The notes below the pieces were generated by a model. That model was not told the DNA's origin and ran no database searches. It saw nothing but the letters and a program-made list of their open reading frames with translations. Both the position numbers and the translations under genes were made by a program. Source: Desulfocicer vacuolatum DSM 3385 (GTDB lineage: Bacteria; Desulfobacterota; Desulfobacteria; Desulfobacterales; SURF-7). Taken from it: a stretch of DNA of 21,258 nt. The stretch is from positions 1 to 21,258 of the forward strand of contig CAMBQS010000012.1 in the NCBI GenBank assembly GCA_945870015.1, given 5' to 3'. This document shows positions 1 through 7,511 of the stretch, piece by piece. Positions within the stretch are counted from its first letter, which is position 1. Each line of letters starts with the position of its first letter.

Positions 1-330
1 CTGATTACTGGCAACCTCGCCAACATGGACACGGTCGGGTATCAACCCAAGGACCTGGATTTTGCCAAAACCCTCCAGACTGCAATGAAAAAAGGGAGTG
101 GGAAGCTTCACAGAACCCACTCCGGTCATATGAAGCATCGATCGGAAAAAACGATCTATCAAGGGGAAACGCGAACAAATAGTGCTGATCCGCACAATCC
201 GGATTCTGTGAATATCGATACGGAAATGACAAATCTGATTTCAAACAATGGAAAGTATAAAACCAGTGTAGAAATGCTTTTACGGAAAATTGCAATACTC
301 CGACAATCCATTACCGAAGGAGGTAATTAA
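1..330 (+). CDS. flgB: Flagellar proximal rod protein FlgB (3' part, 5' end outside window)
   Basis: The frame is open from the first base, reading LITGNLANMDTVGYQPKDL, which is the conserved N-terminal rod/hook motif (NxANxxTxGY) without the first ~20 residues. The C-terminal part has the FlgB pattern of acidic residues followed by a helix (DSVNIDTEMTNLISNNGKY), which in the family packs with the N-terminal helix in the rod. FlgB is a periplasmic proximal rod subunit exported by the flagellar type III system. The stop codon TAA overlaps the flgC start by one base (TAATG), so the two are translationally coupled. An ATG at position 25 exists, but it lies inside the conserved motif and is not the true start. 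Confidence 0.93.
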   Translation: MITGNLANMDTVGYQPKDLDFAKTLQTAMKKGSGKLHRTHSGHMKHRSEKTIYQGETRTNSADPHNPDSVNIDTEMTNLISNNGKYKTSVEMLLRKIAILRQSITEGGN

Positions 331-764
331 TGGACCTGTTACAGGCATTGAAAATCAGTTCTTCCGGACTGACTGCACAGCGAACAAAATTGAATATCAT
401 TTCAGAAAATCTTGCAAATTCAGAAACCACCCGAACCAAAGAAGGAGGGCCTTATAAACGACAGATGGTCGTTTTTAAGGCAAAATCGATCCCGTCTTTT
501 CAGAACGAACTGGACGAGTTAAAAAAGAGTTATGACGGTGTTCAGGTTTCGGAAATCGTAACATCCCAAGAAAATTTCAGAATGGTATACAAACCATCTC
601 ATCCCGATGCAGACCCGGTAACAGGCTACGTTGCCATGCCCAATGTGGATCATCTGACGGAGATGACTGATATGATGGTTGCCAGAAGAGCCTATGAGGC
701 AAATGTAACTGCAATTGAAAACACCAAAAACATGATCAACAAAGCGCTGGAGATTGGAAAATAA
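330..764 (+). CDS. flgC: Flagellar proximal rod protein FlgC
   Basis: The 144-residue product has the normal FlgC length. It starts with the flagellar rod N-terminal helix (LLQALKISSSGLTAQRTKLN), followed by ISENLANSETTRTKEGGPYKRQ, a FlgC hallmark. It ends with the C-terminal rod helix (MVARRAYEANVTAIENTKNM) that assembles with the N-terminal helix. FlgC forms part of the proximal rod across the periplasm together with FlgB, FlgF and FliE. The start is supported by a strong Shine-Dalgarno sequence, AAGGAGGT at 317-324, five bases before ATG 330, and by the one-base overlap with flgB. FliE follows after three bases, the common flgB-flgC-fliE order. Confidence 0.96.
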   Translation: MDLLQALKISSSGLTAQRTKLNIISENLANSETTRTKEGGPYKRQMVVFKAKSIPSFQNELDELKKSYDGVQVSEIVTSQENFRMVYKPSHPDADPVTGYVAMPNVDHLTEMTDMMVARRAYEANVTAIENTKNMINKALEIGK

Positions 765-767
765 ACC

Positions 768-1058
768 ATGGATAAAATCAATTTTCAAAGCATAGGTGAA
801 ATCACCCGGAATGAGCCCAAAAAAGGTACGACTTCTCATGGAAATGGTTTTGCGGAAAAACTAAAAGAATCGATTATGGAAGTCAACCAGCGCCAGCAAA
901 ATGCCGATCAGGCAATTGAAAAAGTTATCAATGGGGAACTGGGTCTCCATGAAGGGATGCTCAAGATTCAGGAAGCGGATATCTCCCTGCGAATGCTTCT
1001 TCAGGTCAGGCGTAAAGTGATGGATGCATACACGGAAATTATGCGATTGCAGCTTTAA
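768..1058 (+). CDS. fliE: Flagellar hook-basal body protein FliE
   Basis: This small 96-residue protein has the FliE pattern: a variable polar N-terminus, then a helical region (FAEKLKESIMEVNQRQQNADQAI) and a conserved C-terminus with MLKIQEADISLRMLLQVRRKVMDAYTEIMRLQ. In the family, FliE joins the MS ring (FliF) to the first rod subunits and is an early export substrate. The gene lies three bases after flgC and precedes fliF, the usual order. A 153-base gap follows before fliF; no terminator is visible in it. Confidence 0.95.
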   Translation: MDKINFQSIGEITRNEPKKGTTSHGNGFAEKLKESIMEVNQRQQNADQAIEKVINGELGLHEGMLKIQEADISLRMLLQVRRKVMDAYTEIMRLQL

Positions 1059-1211
1059 AACATTTCGGATCTCTTCATCCTGTTGCAGATAGAAAACATC
1101 TAACCCAGACCTTTGTATAAGAACTCCTCTAAAATTGGCAAGGAAATATAACCTTGTAGCTGATAATCAAAACTCTGTAATAAATTTGAATTATAAAAAA
1201 GGATGCTGTAC

Positions 1212-2828
1212 ATGGCAGATAAAGAAAATCAGCTCAGCGTACCCCAAAAAGCAGATAACCCTGTTGTCGGCCAAATCGTTCAAATATACACAAATATGCC
1301 TTTGTCACGTAGACTGATAATTGGTGCGGTTGTACTCATGGTGATTCTGGGCTTTGCCGGTATGTTTTTCTGGGCCAATAAAATCGATTACCAGACTTTG
1401 TATACCGGTCTTTCATCAGAAGATGCAGCCGCAATTGTTGAAAAGCTGAAGGAACTGAAAATACCATATGAACTGGCCGGCAATGGAAGCCTTGTGCGTG
1501 TTCCGGCTGAAAAATTGTATGATGTCAGATTATCGCTGGCCTCTGCCGGACTCCCGAAAGGAGGAAATGTCGGATATGAACTGTTTGATGAAAACGATTT
1601 CGGAACCACTGAATTTGTTCAACAGTTGAATTATAAAAGGGCATTACAGGGTGAGTTGTCCAGGACCATCAAAGAGTTCAGAGAAGTCGAAGATGCGAGG
1701 GTGATGATTGTTACACCAAAGGAGTCGGTATTTGTGGAAGAGTCCAAACCACCTTCTGCTTCTGTGCTGTTAAAATTAAAATCAGAACTGTCACAAGAAA
1801 AAATAAGTGCAGTTGTTCATTTGGTTGCCAGTTCTTTAGAAGATATGACTCCTGAACTTGTGACGGTTGTCGATACAAAGGGAAGGGTTCTTTCCAGAAA
1901 AATTTCAGAAAGTGAAAAACTTGGGGATGTAACGACGACTCAGTTCAAATATAAAAATGCTTTTGAACTCAACCTTGCAAAACAGATCCAAACCATGTTG
2001 GAGCAGATCGTCGGGGGCGGGAAAGCCATCGTCCGGGTTACAGCGGATATGGATTTTGACCAGGTAGATATGAATGAAGAGCTGTATGATCCGGATGTCA
2101 GTGTGGTCCGAAGCAGACAAAACATTGTTGAAACGTTAAACAGATCAGAAGGCCCGGGTGAAATTTCCAGTGTCAATCCGGTCGTCCCTCCTGGAGGGAG
2201 CCCCGGCAGCAACCAAACCAATGAAAAGAATGAAAAACAGGATGAAACCGTAAACTATGAATTAAATCGAACCCTACGCAAAACCATTAAACCAGTAGGT
2301 ATGCTGAAACGTCTTTCCGTAGCCACTGTTCTGGATGGTACATACACCATGGAAACCGACGCAACCGGTAACCCCATTCGAAAATATGTTGCCAGAACGG
2401 ATGAAGAACTCAATCAGTTTCGAAAAATTGTACAAAATGCCATGGGATATAGCGAAGATCGGGAAGATCAGATCACTGTTGAATCCTTCCCTTTTGACCA
2501 TGTTGAAAATTTTGAACAGTATGGATTTGACTGGCGATCCTTTTTTCACCAATATGGCAGACCCATCACCAACATTTTTCTCATACTTCTTCTGTTCCTG
2601 TTTGTTGTGTTACCTTTGCTGAAAACCATGAAGGAAATTAAAGTCAAGGTTGTCGAGGCATTGCCATCACCGGAAGAACGAAAAGCGCTTCCTGGAAAAG
2701 ATAGTGAGGCGGGTGCGTTGGCAGATCCTTCTAAAATGGATCCAAAAGAAAAATCAGCCTACCTTGCAAAGGAAAATATGGGAAAAGCAGTTAATATTTT
2801 CAGGGGTTGGCTTTCAGAGGCTAAATAA
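1212..2828 (+). CDS. fliF: Flagellar MS-ring protein FliF
   Basis: FliF builds the inner-membrane MS ring that houses the export gate and carries the rotor. The product is 538 residues. A first membrane segment lies at ~35-55 (LIIGAVVLMVILGFAGMFF). Periplasmic ring-building motifs follow, including YQTLYTGLSSEDAAAIVEKL, and GLPKGGNVGYELFDENDFGT, typical of the family. A variable Gly/Ser/Asn-rich stretch is followed by a second membrane segment at ~450-470 (NIFLILLLFLFVVLPLL) and a cytoplasmic tail ending MGKAVNIFRGWLSEAK, the FliG-binding end. I prefer ATG 1212 over ATG 1203, because AAGGA at 1199-1203 gives an eight-base spacing to 1212, while ATG 1203 sits inside that Shine-Dalgarno. The stop overlaps the fliG start by one base (TAATG). 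Confidence 0.96.
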   Translation: MADKENQLSVPQKADNPVVGQIVQIYTNMPLSRRLIIGAVVLMVILGFAGMFFWANKIDYQTLYTGLSSEDAAAIVEKLKELKIPYELAGNGSLVRVPAEKLYDVRLSLASAGLPKGGNVGYELFDENDFGTTEFVQQLNYKRALQGELSRTIKEFREVEDARVMIVTPKESVFVEESKPPSASVLLKLKSELSQEKISAVVHLVASSLEDMTPELVTVVDTKGRVLSRKISESEKLGDVTTTQFKYKNAFELNLAKQIQTMLEQIVGGGKAIVRVTADMDFDQVDMNEELYDPDVSVVRSRQNIVETLNRSEGPGEISSVNPVVPPGGSPGSNQTNEKNEKQDETVNYELNRTLRKTIKPVGMLKRLSVATVLDGTYTMETDATGNPIRKYVARTDEELNQFRKIVQNAMGYSEDREDQITVESFPFDHVENFEQYGFDWRSFFHQYGRPITNIFLILLLFLFVVLPLLKTMKEIKVKVVEALPSPEERKALPGKDSEAGALADPSKMDPKEKSAYLAKENMGKAVNIFRGWLSEAK

Positions 2829-3847
2829 TGACCAAATCGAAACTTGATCCTCAAAAACTGACCGGAACACAAAAATCAGCTATCTTTCTTCTGTATATGG
2901 GGGAAAAATTCACTTCTGAAGTATTCAAACAGATGGATAACGAAGAGATTGCGAAAATCGCTTCCGCCATGTCCGAGATAGATGAGATTCACCCGGAAGT
3001 ACTTAGTGCGGTAACAGAAGATTTTGTTAAAATTTATGAAGACACCAACCGTTTGCTTGTCGGTGGTGAAAGCTTTCTGAAAAGTGTTATCGGCAAATCG
3101 CTTTCAGCAGAAAATGCAAAAAAAATCTTCAGAGATGTGGAAGACGGTAAACGGGAACAGCCGTTTATATGGAGCCATAATATCAATGCTGCTACACTTA
3201 CCGGATACTTGAAAAGTGAGCACCCTCAAACCATTGCAATGATCTTAGCAAATCTTCCACCGGAAATTTCCGCAGAAGTTATGGTAGGACTTCCGCAAGA
3301 AAAAAAAGGTGACTTGGCAATACGGATCGCTCAACTGGGTCAGGTTCCGGAAGAGGTGATAAGAGATGTGGATGAAGCTTTAAAAAAAGAGCTCAGCTCC
3401 ATCGGCAAAGGAGGAGGAAGAGGCGGTGGCATCCCGGTTTTGGTTGAAATTCTGAGTAATGTGGACAAAGCAACCGAAGATATTGTGATGGAAATGATTG
3501 AAGAGGAACATGCTGAAATGGCCACTGAAATCCGGCAACTCATGTTCGTCTTCGAGGATTTAAAAAGTGTCGATGACAGGGGCATGCGAGAAATACTTAA
3601 GAAGGTTGAAAGCTCTCAACTCACGCTTGCTCTCAAAACAGCCAGTGAAGAAATGAAAAATAAAATTCTCTCTAACCTGTCCTCCCGGGCTTCAGAGATG
3701 CTTCTTGAGGATTTGGAAGTCATGGGACCGGTTAAATTGTCCGATGTTGAAGGCGCACAGCAGGAAATTGTTAATGCTGCCAAAGAATTAGAGGCGGATG
3801 GAACAATCTCGCTTGGCGGAAAAGGTGCAGGTGAAGTCCTTGTCTAA
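2828..3847 (+). CDS. fliG: Flagellar motor switch protein FliG
   Basis: FliG is the C-ring component that binds FliF and converts stator activity into torque. At 339 residues it has the family length. The N-terminal domain (TGTQKSAIFLLYMGEKFTSE) binds the FliF tail. The middle domain carries the conserved EHPQ motif at residues 131-134 (SEHPQTIAMILANLPPE), which contacts FliM. A Gly-rich linker (GKGGGRGGG) precedes the C-terminal torque helix region (MFVFEDLKSVDDRGMREILKKV), with its usual pattern of charged residues. It is translationally coupled to fliF by the TAATG overlap. The 3' end overlaps fliH. Confidence 0.97.
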   Translation: MTKSKLDPQKLTGTQKSAIFLLYMGEKFTSEVFKQMDNEEIAKIASAMSEIDEIHPEVLSAVTEDFVKIYEDTNRLLVGGESFLKSVIGKSLSAENAKKIFRDVEDGKREQPFIWSHNINAATLTGYLKSEHPQTIAMILANLPPEISAEVMVGLPQEKKGDLAIRIAQLGQVPEEVIRDVDEALKKELSSIGKGGGRGGGIPVLVEILSNVDKATEDIVMEMIEEEHAEMATEIRQLMFVFEDLKSVDDRGMREILKKVESSQLTLALKTASEEMKNKILSNLSSRASEMLLEDLEVMGPVKLSDVEGAQQEIVNAAKELEADGTISLGGKGAGEVLV

Positions 3848-4667
3848 AAAAATCGTCCATGAAAACAATACCATTCCACAGAATTGGCAGCCACTGATTC
3901 CAGAACAAGAACGTTCGTATCAGCTTGCAATTTCCAGAAGTAAAAACTCCAATGTTCCCGATGAAAAGCCAATTTTCAAACCTCTATATGAAGGAAATAA
4001 CACAAAAGGATCAAATGACCAATTTGAACTGATTTATAAATTTAAAAATCAGTCTGCCTCTTCCCAGCCTGAATCACAGCAGCCTGTTGATATCAATTTG
4101 GAAACAGAGACCCGAACTTTGGAGTCCACCCAGCAGAGCAAGATAGAACAAATGCAAAAAGAAGCTCATGAGAAAGGTTTTTCTCATGGGCAAAAAGAAG
4201 GATATGATGCCGGAATGCTGGAAGCAAGTACGATAGTTGAAAATATCACTCACATTATGGTTTCCATTGAAGATTTATGGCATCGAATGGTTACACAATA
4301 TGAAAATGATATGATCGAACTCGTAAAACGAATTTCTGAAAAAGTAATTTACGGTCAAACTCAAATTGATAATGAAATTGTTAAAAGAGCGATTCTGAAA
4401 TCTTTTGAATTGATTCCTGAACCTACCGAAGCGACGATTAACGTAAGCACGGAAGACTATGATTTTATAGAAACCGCCAAGGAAGATCTGTTTGAAAAAA
4501 TAAAAACCTTAAAAAAGGTGTCGATCGTTTCTGATCCTTCTTTAACCAGAGGCGGATGCCGAATTGAAACAAAAGTCGGAGAAATCGACTCGGATATACA
4601 AAGCCGCCTTGATGCCATATCCAAAAGTATCATCGATGCCGCCAGCGAAATGGCTGACGATCAATAG
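3831..4667 (+). CDS. fliH: Flagellar assembly protein FliH (ATPase regulator)
   Basis: FliH is the stalk protein that binds FliI and holds the export ATPase at the C-ring. The N-terminal ~100 residues are variable and polar. A GxxxG-like segment follows (EKGFSHGQKEGYDAGM), a FliH feature, and then the conserved C-terminal half (MIELVKRISEKVIYGQ, IKTLKKVSIVSDPSLTRGGCRIET) shared with the V-ATPase E-subunit/FliH family. The frame is open from ATG 3798, which would overlap fliG by 50 bases with a poorly placed Shine-Dalgarno. GTG 3831 has AAAGG at 3821-3825 with five-base spacing and overlaps fliG by only 17 bases, so I chose it (278 residues). A TTG at 3840 is also possible. The identity rests on motif and position between fliG and fliI. 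Confidence 0.88.
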   Translation: MKSLSKKIVHENNTIPQNWQPLIPEQERSYQLAISRSKNSNVPDEKPIFKPLYEGNNTKGSNDQFELIYKFKNQSASSQPESQQPVDINLETETRTLESTQQSKIEQMQKEAHEKGFSHGQKEGYDAGMLEASTIVENITHIMVSIEDLWHRMVTQYENDMIELVKRISEKVIYGQTQIDNEIVKRAILKSFELIPEPTEATINVSTEDYDFIETAKEDLFEKIKTLKKVSIVSDPSLTRGGCRIETKVGEIDSDIQSRLDAISKSIIDAASEMADDQ

Positions 4668-4676
4668 GAGTTTTTT

Positions 4677-6011
4677 ATGATAAGCCCAAACACCGTCGAT
4701 ATCGATATAAAGTGGAACCATTATTTCCAGGCTGTTGAACGGTGTGAATGCAATCGTCTTGAGGGCAGAGTCGTTCAGGTCATCGGCCTGATCGTAGAAG
4801 GACATGGTCTTGGAATGAGTATCGGCAGTTTGTGTAAAATCGAAAATGACCAGGGATTGCCGGTTATTGCAGAAGTTGTCGGATTCAGAGAAGATAGAAT
4901 TCTTCTTATGCCTTATGGAGAAACGATGGGAATCAAGCCTGGAAGCCGGTTATCCTTTCTTGACAATAATCCCAGAGTTGCAGTTGGTGACAATTATATT
5001 GGACGCGTCATTAATGGTATGGGAAAGCCAATTGACGGACTGGGCCCCATCAAACCTTCCGGACATTATCCATTGTACGGGAAACGGATCAATCCCATGC
5101 ACCGCAAGCAAATTGATCAGCTCATGGATGTCGGAATCACTGCCATTAATATGATGGTTCCTCTTGGCCGGGGACAGAGGATCGCCATCATGGCTGGATC
5201 TGGTGTCGGAAAGAGCCTGCTGATCGGTATGATGACCCGGCATGCAAAAGCAGATGTAACCATCGTTGGTCTGATTGGAGAAAGGGGTCGTGAAGTAAAA
5301 GAATTTGTACAGGAAAATCTGGGTCCTGAAGGATTAAAAAAATCGGTTGTTGTGGCTGCAACATCCGACTCTCCTCCTCTTATACGAATGCGAGGGGCCT
5401 ATCTTGCTACCACGCTTGCTGAATACTTTATGAATCAGGGAAAAAATGTTTTATTGATTATCGATTCCATTACCCGTTTTGCCATGTCTTCCAGGGATGT
5501 TGGTCTGGCGGCAGGAGAACCACCCACAAACCGGGGATACACCCCTTCTTTTTTTTCAAAAATACCCGTACTCCTGGAAAGGGCCGGTAATGTCCAGAAT
5601 AAAGGCAGCATTACCGGAATCTATACGGTTCTGGTCGAAGGCGATGATTTGAATGATCCGGTTGGTGACACGGTTCGATCTATTGTGGACGGCCACATCG
5701 TTCTATCCAGAAAATTGGCCAATCGCGGTCATTTTCCTGCAATCGACGTTCTTGAAAGCATCAGCAGAGTAACCAAAAATGTTGTTGGGCCGGAACATTT
5801 AAAACTCAGGGAAAAAGCAATTGATATGATTGCAACCTATCGGGATGCCGAAGATATGATCACGATCGGCGCATACAGAGACGGATCTGATCCGAGTGTT
5901 GACTTTTCAAAAAAAATCATGCCGGCCATGAATCAGTTTCTCAAACAGAATCTCTCCGAAACTATTCCGTATGAAACATCTATTGAGAGACTTCGAAAAA
6001 TTATTACTTGA
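4677..6011 (+). CDS. fliI: Flagellum-specific export ATPase FliI
   Basis: FliI hydrolyses ATP at the base of the flagellar type III export apparatus and helps feed substrates to the gate. At 444 residues it has the family length. The Walker A loop is AGSGVGKS, with Lys179 and Ser180, and Walker B is VLLIIDS, with Asp263. Other F1-beta-like signatures are LIGERGREVKEF, TRFAMSSRDVGLAAGEPP and YTVLVEGDDLNDPVGDTVRSI. The start has AGGAG at 4666-4670, overlapping the fliH stop, six bases before ATG 4677. The fliH-fliI-fliJ order is the standard ATPase complex operon. Confidence 0.97.
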   Translation: MISPNTVDIDIKWNHYFQAVERCECNRLEGRVVQVIGLIVEGHGLGMSIGSLCKIENDQGLPVIAEVVGFREDRILLMPYGETMGIKPGSRLSFLDNNPRVAVGDNYIGRVINGMGKPIDGLGPIKPSGHYPLYGKRINPMHRKQIDQLMDVGITAINMMVPLGRGQRIAIMAGSGVGKSLLIGMMTRHAKADVTIVGLIGERGREVKEFVQENLGPEGLKKSVVVAATSDSPPLIRMRGAYLATTLAEYFMNQGKNVLLIIDSITRFAMSSRDVGLAAGEPPTNRGYTPSFFSKIPVLLERAGNVQNKGSITGIYTVLVEGDDLNDPVGDTVRSIVDGHIVLSRKLANRGHFPAIDVLESISRVTKNVVGPEHLKLREKAIDMIATYRDAEDMITIGAYRDGSDPSVDFSKKIMPAMNQFLKQNLSETIPYETSIERLRKIIT

Positions 6012-6034
6012 TCCATACCATTTAAAAAAACGAT

Positions 6035-6484
6035 ATGAAAAAATTTCGATTCCGTCTTCAATCCTTTCTTGGTTATCGAAAACATCTGGAACAGGAAGCC
6101 AAGCAAGATGTCTCAATAACACAGACTAAAATTAATGACTGTAAAAACCGGATGGATGCATTCGAAATGGATCAGAAAAAAAGCATCTCGGAATTATCGG
6201 ATAAAATGTCCACGGGAATTGAAGCAAAACAGATACCCGTTTACACTTCCTATCATGATCGACTCGGTCTCCTTCTGAAAAATGAAACTATGCAGCATTC
6301 TCGATTACAAAAGGAATTATCCCATAAGCAGAAAATTCTGAAGCAACGGTCTGTGGATAAAAAAGCACTGGAAAATCTGCAACAGCGTAAAAAAGAGGAA
6401 TATTATAAAAATATTTCAGATTCCCTTCAAAAAGAAGCGGAAGATATAAATATCATGCGTAAAATCAGGAATACCAATCCATGA
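6035..6484 (+). CDS. fliJ: Flagellar export protein FliJ
   Basis: This 149-residue protein is highly charged and almost entirely predicted coiled coil. It begins KKFRFRLQSFLGYRKHLEQEAKQ, the typical FliJ opening in which an N-terminal F-RLQ-L-Y segment precedes a long helix. FliJ is the central stalk of the FliI hexamer and links it to FlhA. Sequence conservation in this family is low, so the identification relies on the N-terminal pattern, size, coiled-coil composition and position directly after fliI. No good Shine-Dalgarno is visible before ATG 6035. The gene overlaps the next one by four bases (ATGA). Confidence 0.85.
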   Translation: MKKFRFRLQSFLGYRKHLEQEAKQDVSITQTKINDCKNRMDAFEMDQKKSISELSDKMSTGIEAKQIPVYTSYHDRLGLLLKNETMQHSRLQKELSHKQKILKQRSVDKKALENLQQRKKEEYYKNISDSLQKEAEDINIMRKIRNTNP

Positions 6485-7236
6485 CAAAATCGCTACAACC
6501 TTTTCTCAAACTTCTTTTAATCGGACTTGTTGCAACCAAGGTTACCGCTTCTATTTGTTTCCTTACCGGTTTTCATTTTGACGCTGCTGTGTTTCATCTC
6601 CATCAACTTGCCCATGCAGAGGATAAAAAGCCTGAAGATGTGAAAAAAGCGGATGAACACAAGCCAAATGAAAAAAAGGAAGAAAAGCATACGGATGCTA
6701 AAAAAACAGATGAAAATAAACAACATGGAGAGGCAGAAGAAAAGCCTTCAACCGAAACCGCTGCTACTGAACCAGCAAAAGAAAATCCGGCTGTCGCGGA
6801 AACAAAAATTATACTGGAAAGTCTTGAAAAAAAACGCCTCTTTCTTCAACAGGAAGAAATCCGAATGGGAGAAGAGAAAAAGCAGATCGAGGCTTTAAAA
6901 GAAGAAATGGAAGAAAATGTTCAGAACCTTTCAAAAATTAACAAACAGATTGAAGAAAAACTGAAATTGATCGATAAAAAAGAAACTGAAAAAGAGCGTC
7001 TAAAAAGAGAATCCAAAGAAAAAAAACTGAAACAGCTCCTCAAGATCTATTCGAGCATGAAACCCAAAGATGTCGGCCAAATCATTAATAAACTGGAATT
7101 TGAAGATGCTCTGACCATTTTCCTTTTGATGAAAGGCGATCAGGCTGCAAAAATACTGACCTATGTAAACACGGAGCTTGCTGTTAAAATCAGTGAGCAA
7201 CTCATCAGCGAAAAAAATCGTGCCCTGGCCAAATGA
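6481..7236 (+). CDS. motE: MotE-like protein with C-terminal MgtE_N domain
   Basis: The 251-residue product has a hydrophobic N-terminal segment (residues ~8-30). A very Lys/Glu-rich stretch follows (~48-105), then a coiled coil (~110-185), and a C-terminal ~60-residue MgtE intracellular N-domain-like region with MKPKDVGQIINKLEFEDAL (from residue 193) and GDQAAKILTYV. In alphaproteobacteria and other groups, proteins of this build next to fliJ are annotated MotE/FlbB-like and have been linked to MotC folding or motor assembly; a role here is inferred. The start overlaps the fliJ stop (ATGA), so they are coupled. The segment near residue 46 (AHAED) could be a signal-peptidase site, making the rest periplasmic; a membrane anchor is the alternative. 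Confidence 0.75.
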   Translation: MTKSLQPFLKLLLIGLVATKVTASICFLTGFHFDAAVFHLHQLAHAEDKKPEDVKKADEHKPNEKKEEKHTDAKKTDENKQHGEAEEKPSTETAATEPAKENPAVAETKIILESLEKKRLFLQQEEIRMGEEKKQIEALKEEMEENVQNLSKINKQIEEKLKLIDKKETEKERLKRESKEKKLKQLLKIYSSMKPKDVGQIINKLEFEDALTIFLLMKGDQAAKILTYVNTELAVKISEQLISEKNRALAK

Positions 7237-7296
7237 ATTGTTTCGCCTTCCTCTGCCGCCATACGGACAAACTATTTTATAGGCAAAATTTTCCGA

Positions 7297-7318
7297 TTCC
7301 ATAAAGTCCTTTATGGAA
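7297..7318. promoter_or_regulatory. Palindrome upstream of the fliK sigma-54 promoter
   Basis: Arms TTCCATAAAG (7297-7306) and CTTTATGGAA (7309-7318) are perfect reverse complements separated by two bases. No T-run follows, so it does not look like an intrinsic terminator for motE. It is centred about 109 bases upstream of the -24 element of the sigma-54 promoter at 7416, in the range where enhancer-binding activators usually sit. An operator role is an inference. Confidence 0.4.
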
Positions 7319-7415
7319 ATAACTGCTTCAACCTATCCGCTCCATTTTCTCTCGCCCTTCAAAAATCAATATATGTATTTGAATTTACAGTCGGCCATTT
7401 AAAGCTATCCTGGTT

Positions 7416-7431
7416 TGGCATATTCATTGCT
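7416..7431 (+). promoter_or_regulatory. Sigma-54 promoter for fliK-flgD-flgE
   Basis: The sequence TGGCAT-ATTCA-TTGCT matches the sigma-54 consensus (TGGCAC-N5-TTGCW) with the correct spacing between the -24 GG and the -12 GC. It lies 80 bases before the fliK ATG in a non-coding gap of 275 bases after motE. It implies an enhancer-dependent start for the hook genes. Confidence 0.82.
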
Positions 7432-7511
7432 CACTTTTCCTTCAAACAAAAGCCCCAAATCATTGCGTTTGGATTCTTCGTCCGAAACAATTGGAAAAAC
7501 CAAGGCAATTC

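Noticed and set aside
1129..1150. TTGGCAAGG sequence upstream of fliF resembling a sigma-54 -24 element
   Set aside because: No GC dinucleotide lies ten bases after the GG; the downstream part reads AAATATAAC, so the -12 element is missing.
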